Shown here piece after piece: positions 9,895 through 18,309 of a stretch of 64,000 nt of DNA (position 1 is the stretch's first letter; every line of letters starts with the position of its first letter). The position numbers and the translations under genes are program-made. The DNA is from Agrobacterium tumefaciens str. B6 (GTDB lineage Bacteria > Pseudomonadota > Alphaproteobacteria > Rhizobiales > Rhizobiaceae), in the NCBI RefSeq assembly GCF_001541315.1, contig NZ_LMVK01000052.1, positions 62,001-126,000 of the forward strand, read 5' to 3'. The notes below the pieces were generated by a model. That model did not search any database and was not told the origin of the DNA. It saw only the letters and a list, made by a program, of their open reading frames with translations.

Positions 9895-10617
9895 TTGGAG
9901 ACAATCGGACCAACCGATCTCTTCGTATGGACGATTGGAGCAGTCTCTGCTGTGCACAATTCAGGAAGTCCATCTGCCGACAAACTCGGTGAGTTTTTCT
10001 CCGTCCGCTCTTGTATCCGAAATTGTCAAAAACCAAATCGGCGCTTCCGTACGCTTGCACCTCGTCCGGGCAGCCTCAGGGACAAACGGGCCGCTGCATA
10101 TGATAGCGTCATCGAGGCGCTTGACAGCTCTCGGACGCGGGCGCTCACGCTTGATTTCACCGAGTGGCTTCATGGCGGCAACTATCTGAGTGTTTCGGCA
10201 GCGAAAGACGTCCGCGAGTGTTCTGCCACTGAGTTTGCCGGCGAGGCGCTCGATAAAGCACGCAAGAAGGCCAAGAAGCACGGACAGGATCTGGCTGGGT
10301 CGGATGATGAGCATCGTCATGAGGCTCGCAAGGATGCCAAGAAACTTCGCTACGCAGCCGAATTCTTCCGATCTCTATTCTCCGAGAACCGGGACGTGCG
10401 ACGGTACAAGCGTTTCGTGGGCGCTATGGATGCGTGGCAGGACCAAATCGGCGCTCTCAATGATCTGGCAACCGGGCCTGCGGTGCTGGATGGGCATGGC
10501 CTGAGGAGCCTGCCTGGAGCGGATGACCTTATCGTTGACGCTGACAAGGCAAAGCTGATCAGAATGGCGCAGGACGCATCGGACGATGCTCTCGATGCCA
10601 AGAGATTCTGGCGCTGA
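9895..10617 (+). pseudogene. CHAD-domain protein, N-terminally truncated remnant
   Basis: From about 10075 the translation matches the C-terminal half of CHAD domains: LRDKRAAAYDSVIEALDS, LTLDFTEWLHGGNY and the helix HEARKDAKKLRYAAEFFRSLF with its conserved basic face. CHAD domains are helical, bind polyphosphate-like anions and usually follow a CYTH triphosphatase domain. Here the CYTH domain and the first CHAD repeat are absent. Residues before 10075 look unrelated. An open frame extends back to 9895, so a chimeric 240-residue product is possible, but a deletion remnant is more likely. It ends at 10617 with a normal-looking C-terminus. Confidence 0.6.
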
Positions 10618-10747
10618 AAGCGGAGGAGCTCGTGACGCGGTCGGCTGTTGCTTCAATCCGCGGTACCGACGTTCTGCGATAAGTCATGAGTACACCTGCT
10701 TAATCTTTCCCTGTTTCAGACTGCAGTGAGCTGCCGCCGGCGGGCGC

Positions 10748-10990
10748 CTAGTCGCCGTCTGTGTCCCGTGCGTTGCGGGCAAGATCGTGAAGTGCCTCCA
10801 CGTCCTCAGGGCTGTATTCCGCCGAAAGTATCACACTCAGGAACGCCGCTCGTGCGATTTCCTTTCTCGTTGCATCAGGATGACGCTGTTTGACGGCATC
10901 GATCAGATGCTTGGGTTTCATACCGGGCCGGGCGAGTTCGCGGATAGTGTCCGCAATATTATCAATTTCTCGCAAGTTCCGTTCGCGCAT
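10748..10990 (-). CDS. hypothetical protein
   Basis: An 80-residue, highly charged protein without recognised family. It begins MRERNLREIDNIADTIRELA and contains KPKHLIDAVKQRHPDATRKE, which looks helical and could form a small helix-turn-helix-like fold, followed by an acidic tail. The start at 10990 is chosen for GGAG five to eight bases upstream; a longer frame to 11062 exists. It is convergent with the CHAD remnant and lies downstream of kup on the same strand. No function can be assigned. Confidence 0.5.
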   Translation of the reverse strand: MRERNLREIDNIADTIRELARPGMKPKHLIDAVKQRHPDATRKEIARAAFLSVILSAEYSPEDVEALHDLARNARDTDGD

Positions 10991-11189
10991 CCCGGCTCCG
11001 CCGACTAAATCGTCGGCTGGTTGTGACAAATCTCGATGAAATTCTGATGAAACGCACCGCAATCAGGGTGGGGCTCGCGCGCCAGGACGTACCGGCCAGT
11101 TCAAACCCAGGGAACCGCACCAGTTGCCGCATAAAGTTGTGCTCCTGTCACCGCCAAAGCGATGGCGGGTCCGTACAAACCGATCGTAC

Positions 11190-11210
11190 CACTACAGCGC
11201 GATCGTAGTG
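11190..11210 (-). terminator. hairpin beyond kup
   Basis: CACTAC (11190-11195) pairs with GTAGTG (11205-11210) around a nine-base loop, ending 3 bases before the kup stop codon on the minus-strand side. It is weak and has no U-tract. Confidence 0.3.
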
Positions 11211-11212
11211 TC

Positions 11213-13129
11213 CTAGATGGCTACCTGCTCTCCCAGTTCAATAACGCGGTTGGGTGGAAGCTTGAAGTACGCGGAGGGGTCAATCCCGATACCCGCCAGG
11301 GCAATGTAAAGGTCTTCCTGCCACCAAGGCAAACCAGCGTTAGGCGTTGCGATCAGATTGCGGCGGCCGAGATAGAACGAGGTCTGCATGATCTCGAACT
11401 TGAAACCCTTCTTTTTGCACAGCGGTAGCGCCTTGACGACGTTCGGCTCGTCCATGAAGCCGAAATTCATCTCGAGGCGCATGAAATGCTTTGAGATCCG
11501 GGTGATTTCGACGCGCTCGGAGGCTGGGATGTACGGCTTGTCGTGCGTCCAGATCGTAAGGATCACATTCTGCTCGTGAAGGACATGATTGTGCTTGAGA
11601 TTGTGAAGGAGGACGCTTGGCACCTTATCGGGCACACTGGTGAGGAACACAGCTGTTCCTGGCACGATGACGGGAGCGCTGCGAGAAGCGCGACTGATCG
11701 AGCCTTCAAGCGAACTGATGAACGTGTCGAGGGGCATGTCATTTCTCGAGATCTTTTCGCGCAGGTATCGCGAACCCTTCGTCCATGTCCACATGACTAG
11801 GATGATGACGCCCGCCAGAGCGAGCGGTACCCAGCCACCATCGTGCACCTTGAGGAGGTTTGCTGCGAGAAATACAGCTTCGATTGACAGGAGCGGAGCG
11901 AGCAGGATCGCAGCGGTGAAGGCAGATTTGCCCCTCACGGAACGGAGGAACTGGAAGGCCATCAGTGTCGTCACGACCATAGCACCCGTGACCGAGATGC
12001 CGTAGGCGGTCGCAAGCGATTCCGAATCCCCAAATGAGAAGATCAGTACCAGAACGCCGATAAACAGAACCATGTTGACGGCGGGCACATATATCTGTCC
12101 GGTGTTCGTCTCGGATGTGAAGCGGATCATCAGCTTCGGCAGGAAGCCGAGATGCACGGCCTGACGAGCAAGCGAAAAGGCTCCTGTGATGACGGCCTGG
12201 CTGGCAATAACCGTGGCCATCGTCGCAAGGATAACCATCGGGAGCAGGGCCCATTCGGGATAGAGCAGGTAGAATGGGTTGTCGATTGCCGCAGGCGTAC
12301 TGAGGACTAGTGCCCCCTGACCGAGATAGTTGAGGGCGAGAGCCGGAAACACGAGGATGAACCAGGCAACGCTGATCGGTCTTCGGCCGAAATGACCTAG
12401 ATCGGCGTAGAGAGCTTCCGCGCCGGTCACCGTCAGGAAAACAGCTCCGAGGACAATCAGCCCGGCCCAGCCTGCGTGTGTGATGAACCACAGCGCGTTG
12501 ACCGGATTGAGCGATTCAAGGATTGTCCAGTCGTCACCGATATGGATTAACCCGCCCCAAGCCATTGCCAGGAACCAGACGACGGTGATAGGGCCGAAGA
12601 AATTTGCGACGGCCCCCGTACCCTTCGACTGAACGGCAAACAGCCCGACCATGATAAGCGCCGATAACGGCAGTACGTAGTCGGAGAAGGCAGGCGTGAC
12701 CAGCTTCATCCCTTCAAGCGCCGACATCACCGAAAGGGCAGGTGTTATCATCGCGTCGCCGATGAAAAGAGCAGAACCGATCAGGCCCGCAAAGAAGAGG
12801 ACAGGCATGTAGCTTCCAGTCTTTTTCATCAAGAGAGCAAGAAGCGAAAGCGTGCCGCCTTCACCGTCATTGTCTGCGCGCAAGAGGAACAGTACATACT
12901 TGAACGTGACGATGATCGTCAGTGTCCAGATCATGAGAGAGATCAGGCCGACGACATGCTCGTGCTGAACGCCGTTAGCCGTGAACGGGCGTAGCGATTC
13001 CCTGAAGGCGTAAAGAGGACTGGTGCCGATATCTCCGTAGACAACACCAATTGACCCAAGCAGGAGAACGAGAAACTTGTTCGTCTCGGCCTTGGGACCA
13101 GAAACAGTGGGGTTCGGCGATGTCATCAT
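11213..13129 (-). CDS. kup: KUP system potassium uptake protein
   Basis: A 638-residue inner-membrane potassium/proton symporter of full family length. The first membrane segment carries the signature [18 protein letters not shown]. Further markers are [20 protein letters not shown] and [19 protein letters not shown], and about 12 hydrophobic segments occupy residues 20-430. A soluble C-terminal domain ends at residue 638. Kup imports potassium at low pH or high osmolarity. It stands alone on the minus strand with no kdp or trk genes nearby. Two adjacent ATG codons begin the gene and either may be used. Confidence 0.97.
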   Translation of the reverse strand: MMTSPNPTVSGPKAETNKFLVLLLGSIGVVYGDIGTSPLYAFRESLRPFTANGVQHEHVVGLISLMIWTLTIIVTFKYVLFLLRADNDGEGGTLSLLALLMKKTGSYMPVLFFAGLIGSALFIGDAMITPALSVMSALEGMKLVTPAFSDYVLPLSALIMVGLFAVQSKGTGAVANFFGPITVVWFLAMAWGGLIHIGDDWTILESLNPVNALWFITHAGWAGLIVLGAVFLTVTGAEALYADLGHFGRRPISVAWFILVFPALALNYLGQGALVLSTPAAIDNPFYLLYPEWALLPMVILATMATVIASQAVITGAFSLARQAVHLGFLPKLMIRFTSETNTGQIYVPAVNMVLFIGVLVLIFSFGDSESLATAYGISVTGAMVVTTLMAFQFLRSVRGKSAFTAAILLAPLLSIEAVFLAANLLKVHDGGWVPLALAGVIILVMWTWTKGSRYLREKISRNDMPLDTFISSLEGSISRASRSAPVIVPGTAVFLTSVPDKVPSVLLHNLKHNHVLHEQNVILTIWTHDKPYIPASERVEITRISKHFMRLEMNFGFMDEPNVVKALPLCKKKGFKFEIMQTSFYLGRRNLIATPNAGLPWWQEDLYIALAGIGIDPSAYFKLPPNRVIELGEQVAI

Positions 13130-13216
13130 GTCTCCGGGGCCTTAATCGCTACACCGTCTTTATGGTGCATCGCGAAACATCGCGCAATGCCGCGGCCTTG
13201 ACACGAGGGGAATCTT

Positions 13217-13456
13217 CATAAAGCCGCCAATCCTGGCCTGGCGAAGTTCACGACCGATCCGCTATTCCACGACGTCTGGCTACGCCCTGATCTGGCATTG
13301 CGTGATCGTAGCCTCGTCACCATCAGCTCCATCATGGCGAACGGGCAGGCAGGCTCAGCTCCCCGGCCACCTCAATCGAGCATTGGACAACGGACTGACG
13401 CCCGATCAGGCGGGCGAGGTGGTCGCGCAGGTCGCATTCTATGCCGAAAACAATTG
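13217..13456 (+). pseudogene. carboxymuconolactone decarboxylase family remnant
   Basis: Frame 1 from about 13217 reads KFTTDPLFHDVWLRPDLALR, then DRSLVTISSIMANGQAG, the first half of a carboxymuconolactone decarboxylase-like domain. One base later the next frame gives QLPGHLNRALDNGLTPDQAG and VVAQVAFYAENN, the following helices. A single-base insertion near 13351-13356 therefore breaks the gene. The active-site helix normally containing the conserved Cys and His is not seen, and both ends are missing. The fragment runs directly into the next remnant at 13441. Confidence 0.65.
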
Positions 13457-13827
13457 CGAGCTTGACCCTGGCGAATGAACGTGCGGTCAAGAACTGGTTC
13501 ACTGGGATAAACGGTCCGAGCGGCGAGTTTCTGATCCTGCTGTGCCGGCATTCAGACACGGTTCTCGAAACCTTTCTTATGTTGGCCGGCCACGGTGAAC
13601 TCGTTAAGGTCAAAAAATTCGGGGACGTCAAAACCAAACTCAACGAAATGCTTTTGCTGTTGGGCGACCTCGAGCATCTCGATGATAAACCTACGATCGG
13701 CCGACACACAAACGGGTCAAAGGTTCGTATCTCATCAATGCGAGGACCGATCTTCAAGATCAAACCAAAGCGTCCGCTCATTCTGCTCCGATCCATACCT
13801 TGTGCGATTGCTTCACGAAATCGATAA
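13441..13827 (+). CDS. helix-turn-helix-like hypothetical protein, probable fragment
   Basis: A 128-residue frame. Residues 1-85 (KTIASLTLANERAVKNWF, GPSGEFLILLCRHSDTVLET) resemble a family of short alphaproteobacterial proteins with an N-terminal DNA-binding-like helix pair. Members I recall have 20-30 more residues upstream, and here that part is replaced by the carboxymuconolactone decarboxylase remnant. After about 13700 the sequence loses family character and overlaps the 3' end of the LysR gene by 50 bp. It is probably a truncated accessory or mobile-element gene and may not be expressed. Confidence 0.45.
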   Translation: MPKTIASLTLANERAVKNWFTGINGPSGEFLILLCRHSDTVLETFLMLAGHGELVKVKKFGDVKTKLNEMLLLLGDLEHLDDKPTIGRHTNGSKVRISSMRGPIFKIKPKRPLILLRSIPCAIASRNR

Positions 13828-14695
13828 ATGCGCGCAATGGCGCGGGCACAAGACGCCGCCCAGGGTAATAGAGGAACGGGCCGGAAAACCGCAGCCACCA
13901 TTCTTCCATCACCGGCACCAGATCTCCTCGATCGAAGTGTGGCCTTAGCCAATCCTCGAAAATATAAATCATGCCAGAACCGGCAATGGCTGCGTCGATG
14001 CCAAGATCGGTGCCGCCGCCGAACTGGACCACGAGGTTACCTTTCGGGTTTATGATAACTTCCTCCCCATCGCGTTCGAATTCCCAAGAGGGGAGGGCAC
14101 GCCCCGAAAACCGCCCCAGGATACAATCATGCGAAAGCAGGTCTTGTGGATGTTGCGGTCGACCCCTTCTTGCGAGGTAACGCGACGACGCGGCAAGGGC
14201 GTAGCGCTGCAGGCGCGGGCCGATCGGCAAAGCCACCATATCCTGCTCGAGCCGTTCGTCATAACGGATGCCAGCATCGCAGCCGCTTTTTATGATGTCG
14301 ATAAAATTCTCGTCGGTCACGATTTCCAGCCTTACGTCCGGATAGGCCGCTAAGAACGCCGGCACGATCGGAGGCAGGACCAGCCTTGCCGCGCTCATCG
14401 GGACGTTTAGCCTGAGCTCCCCCGAGGTGCGGCCGCGGCTGCTTTTTACCTCGTCGAGTGCGGATGCGACCTCTGCAAAGGCAGGTCCGGTGCGCTCCAG
14501 CAAGAGACGTCCGGCCTCCGTCGGGAGTACGCTGCGGGTAGTGCGATTGAATAGTCTCACCCCAAGGTCTTCCTCCAGGCGTTTCACCGCATCGCTCAAC
14601 GCCGAGGAGCTGATGCCACTTTCGCGCGCGGCCTGCCGAAAACCTCTGGATCGAGCTACCAGCAGAAACGCATTGACGTCCGTAATGTCAGGCAC
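13778..14695 (-). CDS. LysR family transcriptional regulator
   Basis: A 305-residue regulator. Its N-terminal winged helix (residues 5-65) is VNAFLLVARSRGFRQAARES, SSSALSDAVKRLEEDLGVRL, FNRTTRSVLPTEAG. Residues 92-300 form the periplasmic-binding-like co-inducer domain. The start is the GTG at 14695, with GGAG seven bases upstream and the usual distance to the helix-turn-helix; a longer ATG start at 14782 would add 29 residues and cover the operator. It is divergent from an aldo/keto reductase, the classical arrangement for LysR control of the neighbour. Confidence 0.9.
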   Translation of the reverse strand: MPDITDVNAFLLVARSRGFRQAARESGISSSALSDAVKRLEEDLGVRLFNRTTRSVLPTEAGRLLLERTGPAFAEVASALDEVKSSRGRTSGELRLNVPMSAARLVLPPIVPAFLAAYPDVRLEIVTDENFIDIIKSGCDAGIRYDERLEQDMVALPIGPRLQRYALAASSRYLARRGRPQHPQDLLSHDCILGRFSGRALPSWEFERDGEEVIINPKGNLVVQFGGGTDLGIDAAIAGSGMIYIFEDWLRPHFDRGDLVPVMEEWWLRFSGPFLYYPGRRLVPAPLRAFIDFVKQSHKVWIGAE

Positions 14696-14720
14696 CCGAT
14701 TCTCCAATTCGTGCGACTGA

Positions 14721-14740
14721 TTGTCCGTCTGAGCGGACAA
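14721..14740. promoter_or_regulatory. candidate LysR operator
   Basis: TTGTCCG (14721-14727) and CGGACAA (14734-14740) form a perfect 7-bp inverted repeat with a six-base centre, and a third half-site CTGTCCG follows at 14742. It lies between the LysR and aldo/keto reductase genes, where LysR regulators bind. Confidence 0.5.
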
Positions 14741-14812
14741 CCTGTCCGTATTATAGATGCTTGTGCCGCGTATGACAGACATCTATTTCTGGGACGACAA
14801 GGAGATACAGCC

Positions 14813-15679
14813 ATGAGCACTATCGAAAATTCAGGAACCTACAAGCTTGGCGACCATGTGGTGTGCCGGTTGGGTTATGGCGCGATGCAGCTTGCGGGCA
14901 AGGGCGTTTTCGGGCCTCCGCGCGATCGCCCGGAGGCCATAGCCGTACTGCGCGAGGCGGTCGAAAGCGGTGTCAATCACATCGACACCAGCGACTTCTA
15001 CGGCCCGCATGTTACAAACGAGGTAATCCGCGAAGCTTTGCATCCCTATGACAGCGATCTTCTGATCGTCACCAAGGTCGGCGCGGTCAGGGGTGCAGAC
15101 GCCTCGTGGAACCCGGCTTTTTCGCGCGCGGATCTGACACAGGCCATTCATGACAACCTCCGCAATCTCGGGCTCGATGTGCTCGATGTGGTCAACCTGC
15201 GCGCCATGTTCGACGTGCATGGTCCCGCCGAAGGGTCGTTGAATGAGCCGCTTCAGGTTCTGGCGGGGTTGAAGCACCAAGGCCTGATCCGGCATATCGG
15301 ACTGTCGAATGTCACGGCCAAGCAGGTCGAGGAAGCCGGTAAGATCACCGAGATCGTCTGTGTGCAGAACCAGTACAATCTTGCGCATCGCCAAGACGAG
15401 GCCTTAATCGACACGCTCGCCTCTCGAGGTGTCGCCTATGTCCCGTTCTTTCCTCTTGGCGGCTTCTCGCCGCTGCAATCCTCGACCCTGTCGAGCGTCG
15501 CCGCCCGACTCAACGCCACGCCCATGCAGGTGGCGCTTGCATGGCTTCTCCAGCGATCGCCGAACATTCTCCTGATCCCCGGCACGTCATCACGAGGCCA
15601 TCTGCGGGAGAATCTCGCAGCGGCCACAATAGAGCTTCCCTCGGAGGTACTGTCGGAGCTGGATAATGTTGCTGCCTAG
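14813..15679 (+). CDS. aldo/keto reductase family oxidoreductase
   Basis: A 288-residue NADPH-dependent reductase of the TIM-barrel family. It has the N-terminal CRLGYGAMQLAGKGVFG, the catalytic Asp and Tyr in NHIDTSDFYGPHVTNE, Lys in LLIVTKVGAVRG, and cofactor loop IPGTSSRGHLRENLAAA. The usual catalytic His segment reads VVNLRAMFDV, where the His is not evident, so activity may be modified. The start at 14813 has AAGGAG about 9 bases upstream. It is similar to pyridoxal-reductase or YghZ-like members. The divergent LysR gene is its likely regulator. Confidence 0.9.
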   Translation: MSTIENSGTYKLGDHVVCRLGYGAMQLAGKGVFGPPRDRPEAIAVLREAVESGVNHIDTSDFYGPHVTNEVIREALHPYDSDLLIVTKVGAVRGADASWNPAFSRADLTQAIHDNLRNLGLDVLDVVNLRAMFDVHGPAEGSLNEPLQVLAGLKHQGLIRHIGLSNVTAKQVEEAGKITEIVCVQNQYNLAHRQDEALIDTLASRGVAYVPFFPLGGFSPLQSSTLSSVAARLNATPMQVALAWLLQRSPNILLIPGTSSRGHLRENLAAATIELPSEVLSELDNVAA

Positions 15680-15716
15680 TCCCGTTTGTGAAAATCTAAC
15701 GGACCTGTGGAGGTTG

Positions 15717-15739
15717 ATGGTTCAATTCCTTTCAAGGCG
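15717..15739. repeat. 23-bp dispersed repeat, copy 2
   Basis: Matches 5907-5929 at 21 of 23 positions, in the same orientation. It lies 109 bases upstream of the FitA start codon. It may be the scar of a mobile unit. Confidence 0.4.
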
Positions 15740-15782
15740 GTATGATGATCAGATCAGATGTTCAGCGTCGGTGGCGAACGTC

Positions 15783-15811
15783 TTGAAGTTTTGTGTCATT
15801 TTTTATATATT
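15783..15811 (+). promoter_or_regulatory. candidate FitAB promoter
   Basis: TTGAAG (15783-15788) and TATATT (15806-15811) are separated by 17 bases, 37 bases before the antitoxin ATG. The AT-rich stretch stands out from its surroundings. Confidence 0.45.
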
Positions 15812-15847
15812 GCTGTCAAAGCTATCATTCGGATAAAGGTGATATCA

Positions 15848-16102
15848 ATGCCGGCAGTCACTATTCGTAATCTTTCGGACGAAACGCATCGTGCTCTGCG
15901 GGTGCGAGCGGCTCATCATGGTCGGAGTACCGAGGCCGAAATCCGTGACATCATTGAAGCCGCTGTTCGTCCTCCTGAACGTATCAAGCTCGGAACTTTG
16001 CTGACGGGCATTGGTCGCGACGCCGAACTTTCCGAAAGCGACGTTGAAGCCCTGCAGAAAAGTCGCGACAAGACAACTGCTGAACCGATGACGTTCGAAT
16101 GA
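15848..16102 (+). CDS. FitA-like ribbon-helix-helix antitoxin
   Basis: An 84-residue antitoxin. Residues 1-45 form a ribbon-helix-helix DNA-binding domain: VTIRNLSDETHRALRVRAAH followed by GRSTEAEIRDIIEAAV, typical of FitA/StbC proteins. The C-terminal part (TLLTGIGRDAELSESDVEAL) would wrap round the toxin. The start at 15848 follows AAAGGTGAT. Its stop overlaps the toxin start in an ATGA, so the pair is translationally coupled. Such antitoxins repress their own promoter, and a promoter lies just upstream. Confidence 0.88.
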   Translation: MPAVTIRNLSDETHRALRVRAAHHGRSTEAEIRDIIEAAVRPPERIKLGTLLTGIGRDAELSESDVEALQKSRDKTTAEPMTFE

Positions 16103-16518
16103 TCTTGCTGGATACCAACGTTATATCTGAGCCGTGGAAACCGGTTCCTGATGAGGCAGTAATTGCGTGGTTGGACGCGCAAGTTCTCGAAACGCTTTTC
16201 ATATCCTCAATAACGATTGCTGAACTTCGTTTCGGGATCGCCGCCATGCCTTTTGGGAAACGGCAAACTACCCTCCGCGATCGCCTTGAGGGTGAAGTTT
16301 TACCCCACTTTTCCCAGCGCATCCTTTTCTTTGATCTGGCTACTTCTCAGTTTTACTCAGACCTCATGGCACGCGCTCGATTATCTGGGAAGGCGATTGG
16401 CACAGCTGATGGCTACATTGCGGCCACAGCGGCAGCAAACGGCCTCGTGATCGCAACGCGCGACACGAGCCCGTTCGAGGCAGCTGGGTTGAAGGTAATC
16501 AATCCCTGGTCCAAATGA
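16099..16518 (+). CDS. PIN-domain toxin (FitB/VapC family ribonuclease)
   Basis: A 139-residue PIN-domain nuclease. The metal-binding acids are all visible: Asp5 in LLDTNVISE, Glu42 in AELRFG, Asp104 in GTADGYIAATA and Asp122 in ATRDTSPF. Full family length and intact residues suggest an active toxin that cleaves RNA, commonly initiator tRNA or other tRNAs in VapC relatives. It is held inactive by the upstream antitoxin, whose gene it overlaps by four bases. It lies between the aldo/keto reductase gene and catabolic cluster 1, as an isolated accessory module. Confidence 0.9.
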   Translation: MILLDTNVISEPWKPVPDEAVIAWLDAQVLETLFISSITIAELRFGIAAMPFGKRQTTLRDRLEGEVLPHFSQRILFFDLATSQFYSDLMARARLSGKAIGTADGYIAATAAANGLVIATRDTSPFEAAGLKVINPWSK

Positions 16519-16607
16519 CGAAAGTGTGCGCGTAAGGTGTCGTAAGTCCGATTCTCATCAAGAGGTCGGTCAGGTAAAATAATCACCAGCAAGTTAACCG
16601 TTACGCC

Positions 16608-17360
16608 TCATTCATCTTGGGCCACATTGCTAAGCGGCGAGCTCGTTCCGTCCGAAAAGCCGCGGTAACGAAGATGGCTGCGGTTCAAATGTGCGCGCAT
16701 TGCTTCACGCGCCTTTTCTGAAAGGCCCGAGCTTATCGCGTCGCAGATGGCGCGGTGTTCGACGACAGTGTTTTGAATATAATCAGGGGTGATAAGTGCG
16801 GGATTAAGCTGCCTCGAGAAAGCCGGTTGCGGGAGGATTTGCAAGCTCATTAGGCTGAAAAACTCGATAAATGCGCCGTTATTCGTCGCTTCGGCAATCG
16901 AGCGATGGAAAATGAAATCGAGATGGTCAAGCGCAGCCTCATCTTCAAGCGACGCTTCGAATTGGCGCGCGGCGTTCCAGATGTTTGACTCCTGCGCCCA
17001 GGAGCGGCGCGTAGCGGCGAGTCCTGCCGCGTGAACCTCAAAGGCCATTCGCAACTCCAGGAGATCCATGAATGAAGTCTTCAGGCGCGCAAGTGGAGCA
17101 AGTGCCACGTCGGCATCATATGTATCCTGTTCCGGATTATCGTTGCGGGGCCGGTCCCGCACAAACACTCCGACGCCGTGTCGTGATTCTACAATGCCGT
17201 CGGACCGCAATGCTGAAACCGCTTCGCGGATGACAGTTCTGCTGACACCGAACTGCTGCGATAACTCATTGAGCGATCCCAGCTTAAAGCCATTATCCAG
17301 TTGGCTGTCGCTAATATATGTTTTCAGCGCCTGTATCGTGCGGCCAGTCAAAGTTTCCAA
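16608..17360 (-). CDS. GntR/FadR family transcriptional regulator
   Basis: A 250-residue repressor with an N-terminal winged helix (residues 8-70: GSLNELSQQFGVSRTVIREA, then SDGIVESRHGVGVFV) and a C-terminal FCD domain (residues 95-235). The FCD metal-ligand pattern is seen in LELRMAFEVHAA and FHRSIAEATNN, and the late His is in VEHRAICDAI. The start is a TTG at 17360, the first codon after an in-frame TGA at 17364-17366. It is divergent from the RidA-ABC-HyuAB-KdgD operon. Three related motifs with a TACCTC core lie between them and are likely its operators. Confidence 0.9.
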   Translation of the reverse strand: METLTGRTIQALKTYISDSQLDNGFKLGSLNELSQQFGVSRTVIREAVSALRSDGIVESRHGVGVFVRDRPRNDNPEQDTYDADVALAPLARLKTSFMDLLELRMAFEVHAAGLAATRRSWAQESNIWNAARQFEASLEDEAALDHLDFIFHRSIAEATNNGAFIEFFSLMSLQILPQPAFSRQLNPALITPDYIQNTVVEHRAICDAISSGLSEKAREAMRAHLNRSHLRYRGFSDGTSSPLSNVAQDE

Positions 17361-17436
17361 AATTCACCCGTCATTGTCTTGACCCCTTGCGAGGGTCACG
17401 TGTCACAAATCACAAGATAGCATTACTTGGCTAAGT

Positions 17437-17447
17437 GGTGCTACCTC
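17437..17447. promoter_or_regulatory. candidate FadR-type operator 1
   Basis: GGTGCTACCTC shares the ACCTC half and overall form with the palindrome at 17649. It lies 77 bases upstream of the regulator's own start, consistent with autoregulation. Confidence 0.35.
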
Positions 17448-17648
17448 ATTGGCAATTTTTCGATACAAAGAGTGCGCACTCTAATGTTGAAGTGATCGCG
17501 TGTAGATGAATATCGAGCGTTCTCCGCGCAAATTTCAGGAAAAAGTTTTTCTGCTGACGCGGCAAGCTTGTGGAGATCTCTTATGTTGCGATAGATAATA
17601 AGATTTATTATCATAGGGTTATATAGAATTTTGACGCAAAAATATCAT

Positions 17649-17661
17649 GAGGTAGTACCTC
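17649..17661. promoter_or_regulatory. candidate FadR-type operator 2
   Basis: GAGGTAGTACCTC is a near-perfect palindrome (one central mismatch). It lies just upstream of the TTGACA promoter of the RidA operon. Confidence 0.5.
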
Positions 17662-17672
17662 TTTGTTTTCTG

Positions 17673-17700
17673 TTGACAAGAGGTACTATTTCAATAATTC
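17673..17700 (+). promoter_or_regulatory. promoter of catabolic operon 1 with internal operator
   Basis: TTGACA (17673-17678) and TAATTC (17695-17700) are spaced by 16 bases. The spacer contains GAGGTACTA (17680-17688), whose complement repeats the TAGTACCTC half of operator 2. A repressor bound there would block RNA polymerase. Confidence 0.55.
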
Positions 17701-17817
17701 TCCAGCTCATAAAAAGTGAGTTAACGACCAGTCAGATGTGAGAAGACGGTTGGCGATTGGCTCCGGGAACGTGGTCCGCGCAGAATGCGCGTCCAAAAAT
17801 TTAAATGGAAAGCTGCT

Positions 17818-18291
17818 ATGGGTGCCGTCTCCGCACGTCTCACAGAGCTGGGCATCGTATTGCCATCGATTGCCCCGGCTTCAGGTAATTACATTTCGCA
17901 CCGACTGACGGGAAATCTGCTGTTTGTGTCGGGTCAAATACCAAGAATAAACGGCGTTGAGCATTATGTCGGTGTTGTCGGGCAGGATATTTCACCCGGC
18001 GACGGTTATCAGGCAGCCCGGCTCTGTGCGCTCAATGTCATAGCGCGCGTTAATGCTGCGCTGGACGGCGATCTTGATCGGATAGTGGCCTGTGTCCAGC
18101 TGCGCGGTTTCGTCAACGCGCCACCTGATTTCAAAGGGCACCCGGCTGTCGTCGATGGTGCTTCCGATCTCCTCGTCGAGATATTTGGCGACAAGGGGCG
18201 CCATGTCCGCACCGCACTTGGCGCGGGCTCGCTGCCGCGCGGATCATCTGTCGAGATTGATGCCATATTCGAAATCGCACCTAACGCCTGA
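17818..18291 (+). CDS. RidA family (YjgF) enamine/imine deaminase-like protein
   Basis: A 157-residue member of the RidA/YjgF family, subgroup with length near 150. Signatures are GNLLFVSGQIPRINGVEHYV, AARLCALNVIARVNAALDGD and the terminal LPRGSSVEIDAIFEI. Family members hydrolyse reactive enamines and imines produced by PLP enzymes or dehydratases; trimers have active sites between subunits. The start at 17818 has GGAAAG upstream; an ATG at 17785 would add 11 residues. As first gene of the operon it would protect against imines formed by the aminotransferase or dehydratase encoded further down. Confidence 0.85.
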   Translation: MGAVSARLTELGIVLPSIAPASGNYISHRLTGNLLFVSGQIPRINGVEHYVGVVGQDISPGDGYQAARLCALNVIARVNAALDGDLDRIVACVQLRGFVNAPPDFKGHPAVVDGASDLLVEIFGDKGRHVRTALGAGSLPRGSSVEIDAIFEIAPNA

Positions 18292-18309
18292 CAAAAAGGG
18301 GAACTGGCC

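Larger units (their letters stand above)
17361..17817. promoter_or_regulatory. AT-rich divergent control region of catabolic cluster 1
   Basis: This 457-base non-coding stretch separates the FadR-type regulator from the RidA gene and is clearly richer in A and T than the flanking genes. It contains a palindrome at 17649-17661, related sites at 17437-17447 and 17680-17690, and a promoter at 17673-17700. I see no gene in it. Confidence 0.6.
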
